From: Flavobacteriales bacterium
GTDB taxonomy: Bacteria; Bacteroidota; Bacteroidia; Flavobacteriales_F; PHOS-HE28
DNA length: 64,000 bases
Reading direction: 5' to 3'
Assembly (NCBI GenBank): GCA_016710685.1
Contig: JADJVC010000002.1
Location: 806,001-870,000 of the forward strand
Position 1 is the stretch's first letter; each line of letters begins with the position of its first letter. The translations under genes were made by a program, and so were the position numbers. The notes below the pieces were generated by a model. That model was not told where the DNA came from. It was given only the letters and a program-made list of their open reading frames with translations, and did no database searches. This document shows, in pieces, positions 54,329 to 63,464 of the stretch.

Positions 54329-55464
54329 TTACTTCCACTCCGCGATAAACAAATTCGTCTCGTGGTCCTTGCCGCCACGGTTGCTGCTGAACACAAGGTA
54401 TCTACCGTCCCTGCTGAACACCGGACAGGCATCGAACATGTCGGTGGTGGTGAGCGGCTCCAGGCCTTGGCCGTCAATGCCGATCTTGAACAGTGTGAAG
54501 GGGAAGCCCCGCTTGGTGTTGTGGTTGCTGGCGAAGATGATGTGCTTGCCGTCGGGGAACCAGTAGGGCGCCCAGTTGGCCTGGCCCAGTTCGGTGATCT
54601 GCTTGGCATCGCTGCCGTCCACATTGGCCACGTAGAGTTCCATGTGGGTGGGCATCACTTGGCCGATCTTCAGCAGGTCCTGGTATTCCTTGATGTCTTC
54701 CGGTGTTTTAGGCCGGGAAGCGCGCCACAGCAATTTGGAGCCGTCGGGGCTGAAGAACGCTCCACCGTCGTAGCCCAGATCTTGGGTCACTTGCTTTACG
54801 TCGCTGCCGTCGATATTCATGGTGTAGAGGTCCAGATCGCCGTTGCGCATGCTGGTGAACACGATGCGGTCGCCTTTGGGGGAAACGGTGCCCTCAGCAT
54901 CGTAGCCGGGGGTATCGGTGAGCTGTTTGCGGATGTTGCCCTTCAGGTCGGTTACGAAAATGTCGAAACTGGGGTAGATGGGCCAGATGTATTTGCCGCC
55001 GGGGACGTGTGGCGGCACTGGTGGGCACTCCTTTGAGTCGAGGTGCGTGCTGGCGAAGAGCACTAAACTGTCGCCAGGTAGGAAGTAACTGCAGGTAGTC
55101 CGGCCGCCACCGGTGCTGATCTTTTGCGGCGGATTTTTCCGCAGGTCATCGGTGAACGGGTTGAACACGTAGATCTGGTCGCATGCTTCGCCCCACGCTG
55201 GCACGTGTGCTTGGAACGAAAGTTTGTCGCCGGCGAAATCCCAATAGGCTTCCGCATTGTCGCCGCCGTAGGTGAGCTGGCGCAGGTGCGCGAAGTGCTT
55301 TTCAGCCGGAGCAATGAGGGAATCGGCGTTCCAATAAGCACTGTCGGGCGTGGCGGAAACGGCCTTGGCGCTGTCGTTGGCAACAGGCGCGTTTACGTGT
55401 TCGGCGGAAGCGTTTCCACAGCTGAAAAGCAAAAAAGCGGGAGGGCAAGGAGCAGTGTTTTCAT
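54329..55464 (-). CDS. PD40/TolB-like propeller lipoprotein (frameshift at start)
   Basis: The open frame begins at TTG 55432 (LFSCGNAS). The ATG at 55464 starts a signal sequence in another frame. Adding one A (plus strand) to the run 55431-55436 joins them into LALPLFLLFSCGNAS, a proper lipoprotein signal with the LFSC lipobox. About 378 aa follow as a TolB-like propeller: DFAGDKLSFQAHV, SPKGDRIVFTSMRNGDLDLY, SPDGSKLLWRAS, FPDGKHIIFASN and SRDGRYLVFSSNRGG. It is probably an outer-membrane or periplasmic lipoprotein that binds a protein or ligand. Confidence 0.85.
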
Positions 55465-55645
55465 GTATTTTTCTGAACGGGCCGCGAAATTATCCGTCCA
55501 TCCCGGTAGTTTGTCAGGCCAACGCAATAGGGTCCTTCGGCTGACGAAAGTCATGCTTGCATTTTTCAACAGGCGCTGTTGCACAGGTCCTGAGTGATCA
55601 CACTTTCTCCGGTGGAATGGCCCGAAACGTGTGTACATTAACACA

Positions 55646-56731
55646 ATGTCGGTTGACGGAAAAACGGTCAAGGGGCGCGGTGCACAAGGGCAAGTCGCGA
55701 ACCGCTTCGAAAGGAACAGCTACGGGGTGGTGCATTGGGAGGGCATCGATGAAGTGGAGGAGGAAACGGCAGGTACACGCTACTTGGAGGTCTTTCCGAA
55801 GAGCATCTTGAACAAGGTGAAGTCGCCGGACCTGTCCATGGAATGGACGTTGAATCCTTACCAGGGCTGTGAGCACGGATGTTCCTATTGCTATGCGCGG
55901 CCCAGTCATGAGTATTGGGGGTATGGCGCGGGCCTGGACTTCGAACGCGTGGTGCTGTTGAAACGCAGCGCGCCGGAGCTATTGGAGAAGGCACTGGGCA
56001 ATCCGAAGTGGGACGTTGGTACCATCAGCATCAGCGGAAATACGGATTGCTACCAGCCTATTGAGCGGAAAGAACGGATCACGCGCGGGGTGCTGGAAGT
56101 GGCGCAACGTTTTCGGCAGCCGGTAGCCATCATCACCAAGAACGCGCTGGTGCTGCGCGATCTGGACATCCTTTCGGAAATGGCAGCAAGCCGTTTAGCC
56201 GGCGTGGCCATCAGTCTTACCACGCTGAACGAGGAATTGCGGGGAAAGATGGAGCCGCGCACCAGCACGGCGCGGAACCGGTTGCGCGCTATCGCTGCGT
56301 TAACGGCTGCGGGCGTGCCCGTGCACGTGATGGTGGCTCCGGTGATACCTGGATTGAACGACAGTGAAGTGCCTGCGTTGTTGAAAGCGGCTGCTGAAGC
56401 TGGTGCGGTGACCGCCGGGTATACAGTGGTGCGCACGAACGGAGCGGTGCAGGACGTGTTCCGGCAGTGGCTGGAAACACATTACCCGGATCGTGCTGCG
56501 AAGGTGGTGGCACAGGTGGCGCATGCCCATGGCGGCAACATGAACGACAGCACTTATGGTAGACGGATGCGGGGGGAAGGGGCGTTCGCGGAAAGCATCC
56601 GACGGACTTTCGAGGTGTTCCGGCGCCGCTATTTCGCAAGTCGGGAAATGCCACCGATGGACCGCACGCTGTTCCAAAGGCCAAAACAGGGCCAATTGGA
56701 CCTCTTTCATCCCGTTACCGGAGCACTTTGA
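55646..56731 (+). CDS. PA0069-family radical SAM protein
   Basis: This 361-aa protein starts at the ATG at 55646. It has the radical SAM ligands in GCEHGCSYCYARPSHEYWG (Cys-x3-Cys-x2-Cys) near residue 78. The upstream SMEWTLNPYQ segment, plus SISGNTDCYQPIERK and VMVAPVIPGLND, are diagnostic of the SplB-like PA0069 family. The reaction is unknown; relatives include spore photoproduct lyase. It overlaps the convergent acylphosphatase gene by 17 bp. Confidence 0.9.
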   Translation: MSVDGKTVKGRGAQGQVANRFERNSYGVVHWEGIDEVEEETAGTRYLEVFPKSILNKVKSPDLSMEWTLNPYQGCEHGCSYCYARPSHEYWGYGAGLDFERVVLLKRSAPELLEKALGNPKWDVGTISISGNTDCYQPIERKERITRGVLEVAQRFRQPVAIITKNALVLRDLDILSEMAASRLAGVAISLTTLNEELRGKMEPRTSTARNRLRAIAALTAAGVPVHVMVAPVIPGLNDSEVPALLKAAAEAGAVTAGYTVVRTNGAVQDVFRQWLETHYPDRAAKVVAQVAHAHGGNMNDSTYGRRMRGEGAFAESIRRTFEVFRRRYFASREMPPMDRTLFQRPKQGQLDLFHPVTGAL

Positions 56732-56990
56732 ATCCTGTGAAATCCGAGATCGGAACGGTTTTGGCATCCACAGCCGTGACCGTCGCCTTTGGCGGTCCGG
56801 TCCTGCACCATTCCACCAGCTTTTGTACGGTTTCCAATTTCCCCTGAGCATGCATCAGGACACTTCCGTCCGGCATGTTTTCGACCGTTCCGTTAACGCC
56901 CAGTTTGAGCGCTTCATCCCGTGTGCACTTACGGAAGAAAACGCCTTGTACAATTCCGCGGATTCGGACCTCTGTATGGACTTGTTCCAT
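56715..56990 (-). CDS. Acylphosphatase
   Basis: This 91-aa protein starts at the ATG at 56990. The signature RGIVQGVFFRKCTRDEA carries the phosphate-binding Arg, and NGTVENMPDGSVLMHAQG carries the catalytic Asn. It hydrolyses carboxyl-phosphates in the cytoplasm. The frame is open to 57110, but the product would start before any plausible ribosome binding signal. Confidence 0.93.
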   Translation of the reverse strand: MEQVHTEVRIRGIVQGVFFRKCTRDEALKLGVNGTVENMPDGSVLMHAQGKLETVQKLVEWCRTGPPKATVTAVDAKTVPISDFTGFKVLR

Positions 56991-57108
56991 TGGAAACCAA
57001 TTGGTGTGGGCTGCGTAAAATACGACGGATTGACAGCATTCCTGTAAAGACCGATATTTGTGCGACCAAGACACGAAAACCATCGACGAATTTTTCGTTG
57101 ATCGAGCC

Positions 57109-60100
57109 ATGTTCAGACACTACATCGCCCTTGTGGCATTTTTTTTCAGTTTGATGGGTCCCTCAGGCCGGGTTACAGGTCAAACGGTTCCCTCAGGATT
57201 CAATGATGCCTTGGTGATGGCTGGTTTTGACGCACCAGTGGGATTCACCTTCGATGCGAACGGGCGCATGTACGTTTGGGAAAAAGGCGGCAAGGTGTGG
57301 ATCGTCGAGAATGGTGCACGCCTGCCTAGCCCGTTGGTCGACATAAGCGCTGAAGTTGGCAATTGGCGCGACCACGGTTGCTTGGGTTTCGCGCTTGACC
57401 CGAATTTCCTGAGCAACGGTCGCATCTACCTGTACTATTTGGTGGATCGGCACCACCTGCTGCACTTCGGCACGCCGAGCTATTCGGCCAGTACGAACGA
57501 ATACTTCAATGCGACGATCATGCGCTGCACGCGCTATACGGCGATCGGGCCATCGTTCAATACAACGGACCCGGCCAGCCGATTCGTACTGTTGGGTGAA
57601 ACGAAAAAGACGGGGATCCCTTTGCTGTTCGAATCGCACAGCACGGGATCGCTGGTTTTCGGCACGGATGGCACATTGATGTTGAGTTCGGGCGATGCCG
57701 CGAGCTATAATTCGGCCGATGTGGGGAATGATCCGGCGACGTACTACGCGCAAGCTTTAACGGACAGCATACTACGCCCCTCCGAAAATGTCGGTTCGTA
57801 CAGGAGCCAACTGGTGGATTGTCTCAACGGGAAAGTGTTACGGATCGATCCCGAAACGGGCAACGGCGTGCCGAGCAACCCCTTCTATGATGCATCGGCG
57901 CCGCGTTCACCGCATAGCCGTGTTTGGGCCATGGGCCTGCGCAACCCGTACCGCATGAACCTGCGGCCCGGTAGCGGCAGCACGGATCCCACCGCTGGGA
58001 ATCCAGGGGCCTTGTACATCGGTGACGTGGGCTGGAGCAGCTACGAGGAATTGAACATCTGCACCGAAGGCGGCATGAATTTCGGTTGGCCCAAGTTTGA
58101 AGGCATGGAGGAGAATGGTCCATACCTTTTTGCATTGGCACAGAACCCCGAAGCTCCGAACCCGCTGTATGATGGCGCCGGGTGCGCCAAGCCGTATTTC
58201 GATTTTCAGGATATCCTGTTCCAGGAAGAACTCGTGCATCCACCCACGCGTCCGAACCCATGTGAGCCTTCCATTCCCATTCCACCGAACGTGCGCACTT
58301 TTTCGCAAACACGGCCCGCGGTGGACTGGGTGCATGGCTACCAATCACGGACCGGCGGCTTTGTAGGGAATACGCCCGTGGTGTACGACCTGGATGACCC
58401 CGCCTCTCCCGTGCCCGGTCCGCGCTTTGGCGGCAACGCTTCGGTGGGCGGCACTTTTATTACAGGAGCAGGTTGGCCTGCCGGTTACCAGAATACCTAC
58501 TTCAATGGAGACTATGCCGGTGCGTGGATCAGGCGCTTCAAGGTATCGCCGGACAACAAGGTTCAGCAGGTGTACGATTTCGGTTCAAACATGGGTGCGG
58601 TGGTGTTCCTGAAGGAAGGTCCGGACGGTGCATTGTGGTACGTACGCTATGAAGCTGGTGCGATCCGCAAGGTCTCCCCTTTGGGTGTAACGAACCTGCC
58701 GCCCGTAGCTGCGGCACAACAGGATATCGTGTACGGTGCAGCTCCGTTGGCCGTCCAATTCACCGGTAGTGGCAGCACAGACCCGGAGAATATGCCGTTG
58801 ACCTACCTCTGGGATTTCGGCGACGGGCAAACCTCCACCTTGCCGGATCCGGCACACAGCTTTAACGCAGTCCCCGGCACACCCACGACCTACACTGTTA
58901 CCTTGACCGTGAAGGACAGCCAATTGCAGACCAACAGCACCACGTTGATCGTCAGCGTGAACAACACCCCTCCGGTCGTGGCCATAACTAGCTTTCCTGA
59001 CGGGCAGTACTACCCTGTGGGCATTGATACGGCCTTCTCCTTGGAAGCCGTCGTCAGTGATGCGGAGCATGGCCCCTCGCAGTTGACCTATACTTGGCAG
59101 ACCACGCTTCATCACAACAACCACACCCATGCGGAGCCCTTGGACCATGGCGTGGCATCCACAACCGTGATCTCCGGCGTGGGCTGCTACGAGGAAGATT
59201 TTTGGTACTCGGAGAGCTTGAAAGTCACTGACTCGGGCGGCTTGAGCACGACGGTGACCCACTCACTTTATCCGAATTGCGGCGTTATCCCACCAACGGC
59301 GGTGATAACGGCCTCCGCTGCTGCTGGCCTGGGTTCATTTATCTCCACGCTGGACGGCACAGGAAGTGTGGACAACGGCACCATTGTAGACTACACTTGG
59401 GATTTCGGGGACGGCACTTATGCATACGGCGCAAGTGTACAGAAGACGTTCAATGAGCTGGGCGATTACCATGTACGGCTTACGGTAACGGACAACGACG
59501 GGCTGAGTTCGTGGGTGGAAAAGGTCATTACGGTCTACGACCTTTCACCGCCTCAATGCCCTGGTATTGTCGGCAGCGTGCTGCGCGAATTCTGGACTGG
59601 TATATCGGGCACGACCGTGGCCTCGCTTACCGGCAGCCCGAACTACCCCGACCAGCCCAGTGGTACCACATACCCCACCAGCATACGTGGCCCTGTGAAC
59701 TACGACAACAACTACGGCACACGGATGCGCGGCTACATCATTGCGCCGAGTACGGGCACTTTCACTTTCAACACCACAAGCGACGACAACTCAATATTCT
59801 ACCTGAGCCCCAACGCGGACCCGGCGCTGAAGCAGCCGCTCTGCACGGTGGCGGGCTATACCGGAGACACTGAGACCGGAAAGTATCCCACCCAGCAAAG
59901 TGGCCCCGTAACGTTGCAGGCGGGTGTGTGGTATTACTTTGAATTTTTACAGAAGGACGGCAGCGGCGGGGACAACATGACACTTCGATGGACCCAACCC
60001 GGAAATACTGTTTTGACGGAGGTTGGCGCGCCGAACATCGCTCGTTGGGTTGATTGTGCGCCGAATATGTCCTTACGCGTGGCTTTGGACGGACCCTTCG

Positions 60101-60801
60101 ATAGTGCGACCGGATTGATGCACGACGATCTGCGGGCACTTTCGCTCTTGCCGACAACGGAACCTTACACGGCCATGGGCTTTGCCCAGCTCGGCGGGGG
60201 AGGCGGCGAGACCCTTTCGCCTGCCATGCTTTCCGTTACGGGTAAGAACGCCATTGTGGATTGGGTATTGGTGGAACTGCGGAGCAAGAACAACTCCAGT
60301 CAGTTGGTGGCCACACGATGTGCCTTGCTTCAGCGCGATGGCGATGTGGTGGGTGTGGACGGGCATTCGCGGTTGGTGTTCAATGTGCCGGCGGACCGGT
60401 ACTTTGTCGTGGTGCGGCACAGGAACCACTTGGCCGCCATGACCTCGAACACCATGGATGTGAACAAGTACGGAGGGAACGTGGACTTCACCGCAGCCAT
60501 ATTGGGCACCTATGGGACAAATGCACGCAAGTCCGTAGCGGGCGAGCGGATGGCCCTTTGGCCCGGCAATGCATCGCCCGATGCCATGTTGATGTATACC
60601 GGTGCGGGGAATGACCGCGATGCTGTCCTGGGCAGAGTGGGCGGCACATTGCCCACAGCAACCGTCACGGGGTATTGGGCTGAAGACGTGAACATGGACG
60701 GAGTGGTGAGCTATACCGGAGCTAACAACGATCGTGACCCCATTTTGGTGAACATCGGTGGAACCGAACCCAATAATGTGCGCACGCAACAGTTGCCTTG
60801 A
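57109..60801 (+). CDS. Large secreted PQQ-dehydrogenase/PKD/PA14 protein
   Basis: This 1230-aa protein starts at the ATG at 57109 (signal peptide through VTGQ). Residues about 30-530 are a PQQ-dependent sugar dehydrogenase propeller (DHGCLGFALDPNFL, NPYRMNLRPGSG, GDVGWSSYEELN). PKD domains lie near 540-625 and 735-815 (YLWDFGDGQTS, YTWDFGDGTYA). A PA14-type domain lies near 820-965 (TGTFTFNTTSDDNSIFYL). The C-terminal ~240 residues end with two related blocks, YTGAGNDRDAVLGRVGGT (from 1163) and YTGANNDRDPILVNIGGT (from 1202), which look dockerin-like. No canonical T9SS end is seen, so these may be the sorting or anchoring signal. Confidence 0.9.
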   Translation: MFRHYIALVAFFFSLMGPSGRVTGQTVPSGFNDALVMAGFDAPVGFTFDANGRMYVWEKGGKVWIVENGARLPSPLVDISAEVGNWRDHGCLGFALDPNFLSNGRIYLYYLVDRHHLLHFGTPSYSASTNEYFNATIMRCTRYTAIGPSFNTTDPASRFVLLGETKKTGIPLLFESHSTGSLVFGTDGTLMLSSGDAASYNSADVGNDPATYYAQALTDSILRPSENVGSYRSQLVDCLNGKVLRIDPETGNGVPSNPFYDASAPRSPHSRVWAMGLRNPYRMNLRPGSGSTDPTAGNPGALYIGDVGWSSYEELNICTEGGMNFGWPKFEGMEENGPYLFALAQNPEAPNPLYDGAGCAKPYFDFQDILFQEELVHPPTRPNPCEPSIPIPPNVRTFSQTRPAVDWVHGYQSRTGGFVGNTPVVYDLDDPASPVPGPRFGGNASVGGTFITGAGWPAGYQNTYFNGDYAGAWIRRFKVSPDNKVQQVYDFGSNMGAVVFLKEGPDGALWYVRYEAGAIRKVSPLGVTNLPPVAAAQQDIVYGAAPLAVQFTGSGSTDPENMPLTYLWDFGDGQTSTLPDPAHSFNAVPGTPTTYTVTLTVKDSQLQTNSTTLIVSVNNTPPVVAITSFPDGQYYPVGIDTAFSLEAVVSDAEHGPSQLTYTWQTTLHHNNHTHAEPLDHGVASTTVISGVGCYEEDFWYSESLKVTDSGGLSTTVTHSLYPNCGVIPPTAVITASAAAGLGSFISTLDGTGSVDNGTIVDYTWDFGDGTYAYGASVQKTFNELGDYHVRLTVTDNDGLSSWVEKVITVYDLSPPQCPGIVGSVLREFWTGISGTTVASLTGSPNYPDQPSGTTYPTSIRGPVNYDNNYGTRMRGYIIAPSTGTFTFNTTSDDNSIFYLSPNADPALKQPLCTVAGYTGDTETGKYPTQQSGPVTLQAGVWYYFEFLQKDGSGGDNMTLRWTQPGNTVLTEVGAPNIARWVDCAPNMSLRVALDGPFDSATGLMHDDLRALSLLPTTEPYTAMGFAQLGGGGGETLSPAMLSVTGKNAIVDWVLVELRSKNNSSQLVATRCALLQRDGDVVGVDGHSRLVFNVPADRYFVVVRHRNHLAAMTSNTMDVNKYGGNVDFTAAILGTYGTNARKSVAGERMALWPGNASPDAMLMYTGAGNDRDAVLGRVGGTLPTATVTGYWAEDVNMDGVVSYTGANNDRDPILVNIGGTEPNNVRTQQLP

Positions 60802-60825
60802 TCTTGCGCGTTACATGCATATATA

Positions 60826-60855
60826 AAAGGCCGCCCGATGAAGGCGGCCTTTTTA
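60826..60855. terminator. Bidirectional terminator between convergent genes
   Basis: AAAGGCCGCC (60826-60835) pairs with GGCGGCCTTT (60843-60852) around a 7-nt loop, with A and T runs on both sides. It separates the plus-strand dehydrogenase gene from the minus-strand ahpD-like gene and can serve both. Confidence 0.9.
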
Positions 60856-60871
60856 TATTCTGCGTTGTTGT

Positions 60872-61468
60872 TCAATGGACGATGCGGTCGTAGCTGGCCA
60901 CTACCGAGGCGATGCGTATGGCATCCCAAACTTGTTCTTCCGTGGCGCCCAGACCAATGAGGGAGGCCTCATGGCTTTTCACGCATTGCTCGCATCCGTT
61001 CACGGCGCTTACCGCTAGGCTCATCAACTCGAAAAGGTGCTTGCCGGTCACGGGGTTCATCATAATGTTCATCCGCAAGGAGGGGCGCAGCTCATTGTAC
61101 TTCTCCTTGTCGGCGAAATGCCGAAAGCGGTAGAGGACATTATTGGCCGCCAAAAGACTTGCGCAAGCAACAGCCTCGGCGCATTCCTCCGGTGTGGCGC
61201 CGCATTGGGCCGCCAAACCATTGAAGTGGTCAGACAGGGGGCCATTCTTCTGGTTCGCCGCGATGCTGAGCGCCAAAAGCGCCGTTTCCTTGTCCGAAAG
61301 ATGGGTGCTTTTGAGCACGGCTTTCAGGTTCAGTTTCAGGTCGCGGCTGTAGCGGGACTCTACGGCTCCGAGGAGCTGAAGCGCACTATTGGCGTGGCCT
61401 GCGGGAATGCCCACCTCCTCCAATAAGGAGGCGGTACCTTCTTCGTAAGCGGTCAATGCAACAGCCAT
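60872..61468 (-). CDS. AhpD-like alkylhydroperoxidase
   Basis: This 198-aa all-helical protein of the carboxymuconolactone decarboxylase family has the CxxC active site in VNGCEQCVKSHE near residues 157-168 with the following His. AhpD-type proteins reduce or support AhpC peroxidases. It starts 2 bp after the ahpC stop, so the two form one operon controlled from the ahpC promoter. The pairing suggests that it is the reductant partner of the peroxiredoxin in this organism, which lacks ahpF here. Confidence 0.92.
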   Translation of the reverse strand: MAVALTAYEEGTASLLEEVGIPAGHANSALQLLGAVESRYSRDLKLNLKAVLKSTHLSDKETALLALSIAANQKNGPLSDHFNGLAAQCGATPEECAEAVACASLLAANNVLYRFRHFADKEKYNELRPSLRMNIMMNPVTGKHLFELMSLAVSAVNGCEQCVKSHEASLIGLGATEEQVWDAIRIASVVASYDRIVH

Positions 61469-61470
61469 TC

Positions 61471-62052
61471 TTAGTTCAACGTTGCTTCTCCCTTGGTCCA
61501 GTTGCAGGGGCAGAGTTCGTCGGTTTGGAGAGCGTCCAGTACGCGGAGCACTTCGTCCACACTGCGGCCCACGCTAAGGTCATAAGCGCTTACCCAACGC
61601 ACCATGCCTTCAGGGTCGATGATGTAGGTGGCGCGGTAGGCCACTTTTTCGTCGGCGGTAAGGATGCCAAGTTCCTCGGAAAGGCTCTTGCTGGTATCTG
61701 CGAGCATGGGGAATTTGAGGTCCTTCAGGTCCACGTGGTCGCGGCGCCATGCAGCGTGTACGAACTCGCTGTCAGTGCTGGCACCGATCAATTGGGTGTC
61801 GCGGTCCTTGAATTCGCCCACGGCTTTGTTGAATGCGGCAATCTCGGTAGGGCAAACGAAGGTGAAATCCTTGGGCCACCAGAACATCACCGTCCAGCGT
61901 CCTGGGGTGTTGGTGAGGTCATCACTGGTGATCTGGGCGAATTCCTTGCCTTTTTCAATGCTCACGCAAGCTTTCTTCTTGAAGATCGGGAATTTGCTTC
62001 CCAAGCCCACCATGCGTTGTTGGCCTAATTGTACGGATGCTTTGTTTTCCAT
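61471..62052 (-). CDS. ahpC: Peroxiredoxin AhpC
   Basis: This 193-aa 2-Cys-type peroxiredoxin has the peroxidatic Cys67 in PKDFTFVCPTEIAAF and a C-terminal CPC motif (residues 181-183) in DELCPCNWTKGEA. It reduces H2O2 and organic peroxides in the cytoplasm. The adjacent AhpD-like protein can supply electrons. The divergent oxyR gene and the shared 130-bp intergenic region suggest OxyR control. A good promoter lies at 62133-62103. Confidence 0.96.
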   Translation of the reverse strand: MENKASVQLGQQRMVGLGSKFPIFKKKACVSIEKGKEFAQITSDDLTNTPGRWTVMFWWPKDFTFVCPTEIAAFNKAVGEFKDRDTQLIGASTDSEFVHAAWRRDHVDLKDLKFPMLADTSKSLSEELGILTADEKVAYRATYIIDPEGMVRWVSAYDLSVGRSVDEVLRVLDALQTDELCPCNWTKGEATLN

Positions 62053-62102
62053 TGTTTAATCTGTGCTTTAAGGCCTTGCAGGGCCGGTTGATTTCGTTGG
62101 TG

Positions 62103-62133
62103 CAAAGGTCGGGATCTTTATTCATCGTTCAAA
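62103..62133 (-). promoter_or_regulatory. ahpC promoter (Bacteroidota type)
   Basis: On the minus strand TTTG (62133-62130) and GACCTTTG (62110-62103) are separated by exactly 19 bases. The -7 box has one change from TAnnTTTG. The ATTCAAACTGAATGTTTCAAT stretch next to the -33 box is a plausible OxyR target, but this is inference. Confidence 0.65.
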
Positions 62134-62184
62134 CTGAATGTTTCAATATACACATAGATGGCGTGAATGAGTAATTTTACGACC

Positions 62185-63126
62185 ATGACCATTCAGCAAC
62201 TTCAGTACATCGTTGCGATAGACACGCACCGGCACTTTGCGCGTGCTGCGGAAGCCTGTTTCGTTACCCAGCCCACGTTGAGCAGCATGGTGAAGAAGCT
62301 GGAAGAGGAACTCGGCGTCGTGTTATTCGACCGGAGCAAATCACCGGTGGTGCCCACTGCTGAAGGGGAAGTGCTGGTAGCGCAGGCACGTTCGGTGCTG
62401 AAAGAAGTGCAGTTGCTGAAGGAAACCGCGGACGCCACGCGCGGGGAGCATGCGGGCGAGCTGCGGATCGGGATGATCCCCACGTTGGCGCCGTACCTGT
62501 TGCCGTTGTTTCTGGGGGATTTACTGCGGAAACATCCGGCCTTGCATGTTTCGGTAGAAGAATTGACAACCGAGGTGATCACGGAACGCTTGGTACATGG
62601 CCAGTTGGACGTGGGATTGCTGGCGACCCCGCTGGATGTGTCTGGGCTGAAAGACGAACCATTGTTCAATGAACGCTTCCTTCTATATGTATCGCCCGAA
62701 GAGGGGATAGGGAAGAAGCATTACGTATTGCCGTCGGAGATCCAAGCGGACCGGCTTTGGCTGCTGGAAGAAGGCCATTGTTTGCGGAGCCAAGTAATGG
62801 ACCTGTGCGAATTGCGGGAACAGGGCGGTGGCTTCGGGCGTTTCGCGTATGTTTCCGGGAGCATTGAAGCGTTGATGCGGATGGTGGACGTGCAGGGCGG
62901 GCTTACAGTGGTGCCTGAATTGGCCACGGTGGGCATGAGGCCTCATCAGCGCGCGCGGCTGCGCGAATTCCGGTCGCCGGTGCCGGTGCGGGAGATCGGC
63001 ATGGTGACCTACCGGCACTCTGTGAAGGAACGGCTGCTACAGTTGCTGAAGGAACATGTGCTGGCGGGCGTGGCGGGGCATTTGCGGCAAGTAAGATGGC
63101 CGAAGGTGCTGCCTGTGGGTCCTTAG
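62185..63126 (+). CDS. oxyR: LysR-type peroxide regulator OxyR
   Basis: This 313-aa LysR-type regulator has an N-terminal winged helix (HFARAAEACFVTQPTLSSMV). The regulatory domain carries the redox pair Cys199 and Cys208 in GHCLRSQVMDLCELRE, at the same numbers as in Escherichia coli OxyR. It senses H2O2 by disulfide formation and activates peroxide-defence genes, here most obviously ahpC-ahpD, which it faces. I start at the ATG at 62185; the frame is open to 62167. The stop lies inside a perfect 14-bp inverted repeat. Confidence 0.95.
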   Translation: MTIQQLQYIVAIDTHRHFARAAEACFVTQPTLSSMVKKLEEELGVVLFDRSKSPVVPTAEGEVLVAQARSVLKEVQLLKETADATRGEHAGELRIGMIPTLAPYLLPLFLGDLLRKHPALHVSVEELTTEVITERLVHGQLDVGLLATPLDVSGLKDEPLFNERFLLYVSPEEGIGKKHYVLPSEIQADRLWLLEEGHCLRSQVMDLCELREQGGGFGRFAYVSGSIEALMRMVDVQGGLTVVPELATVGMRPHQRARLREFRSPVPVREIGMVTYRHSVKERLLQLLKEHVLAGVAGHLRQVRWPKVLPVGP

Positions 63127-63152
63127 GGGCGATGTATGCATCGCCCCTAAGG
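63121..63152. repeat. Perfect 14-bp inverted repeat at the oxyR stop
   Basis: CCTTAGGGGCGATG (63121-63134) pairs perfectly with CATCGCCCCTAAGG (63139-63152) around a TATG loop. The oxyR TAG (63124-63126) is in the left arm. No U-tract follows, so it is not a typical terminator. Three TGTACCC-like units follow at 63188-63207. Confidence 0.8.
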
Positions 63153-63230
63153 CAGGGTGCGTCGGCAGTACGCGCTACGCAATACCATGTACCCTGTACC
63201 CTGTACCAGCAATTCGATCACCAGCACAAT

Positions 63231-63261
63231 TTTGCCAGATCGGGATAAGGTATTACATTCG
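63231..63261 (+). promoter_or_regulatory. Promoter of rpmG operon
   Basis: TTTG at 63231-63234 and TACATTCG at 63254-63261 are separated by exactly 19 bases, fitting the Bacteroidota promoter. Transcription would start about 13 bp before the rpmG ATG at 63281. Confidence 0.7.
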
Positions 63262-63280
63262 CGCCCCATTCCCATAAGCG

Positions 63281-63463
63281 ATGGCCAAGAAAGGCAACCG
63301 AGTACAAGTGATCATGGAATGCACCGAGCATAAGACCTCGGGGCTTGCAGGCACATCCCGCTACATTACCACGAAGAACCGCAAGAACACCACCGAGCGT
63401 TTGGAGTTGAAGAAATACAACCCCATCATGCGCAAGATGACCGTTCACAAAGAGATCAAGTAA
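63281..63463 (+). CDS. rpmG: 50S ribosomal protein L33
   Basis: This 60-aa basic protein is a complete L33 with MECTEHKTSGLAGTSRYITT and ERLELKKYNPIMRKMTVHKE. Only one of the zinc-site Cys residues of the C+ form is present, so it is the zinc-free (C-) type. The next gene starts 2 bp after its stop. rpmB, which usually precedes rpmG in Bacteroidota, is not here; a promoter lies directly upstream instead. Confidence 0.97.
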   Translation: MAKKGNRVQVIMECTEHKTSGLAGTSRYITTKNRKNTTERLELKKYNPIMRKMTVHKEIK

Positions 63464-63464
63464 G

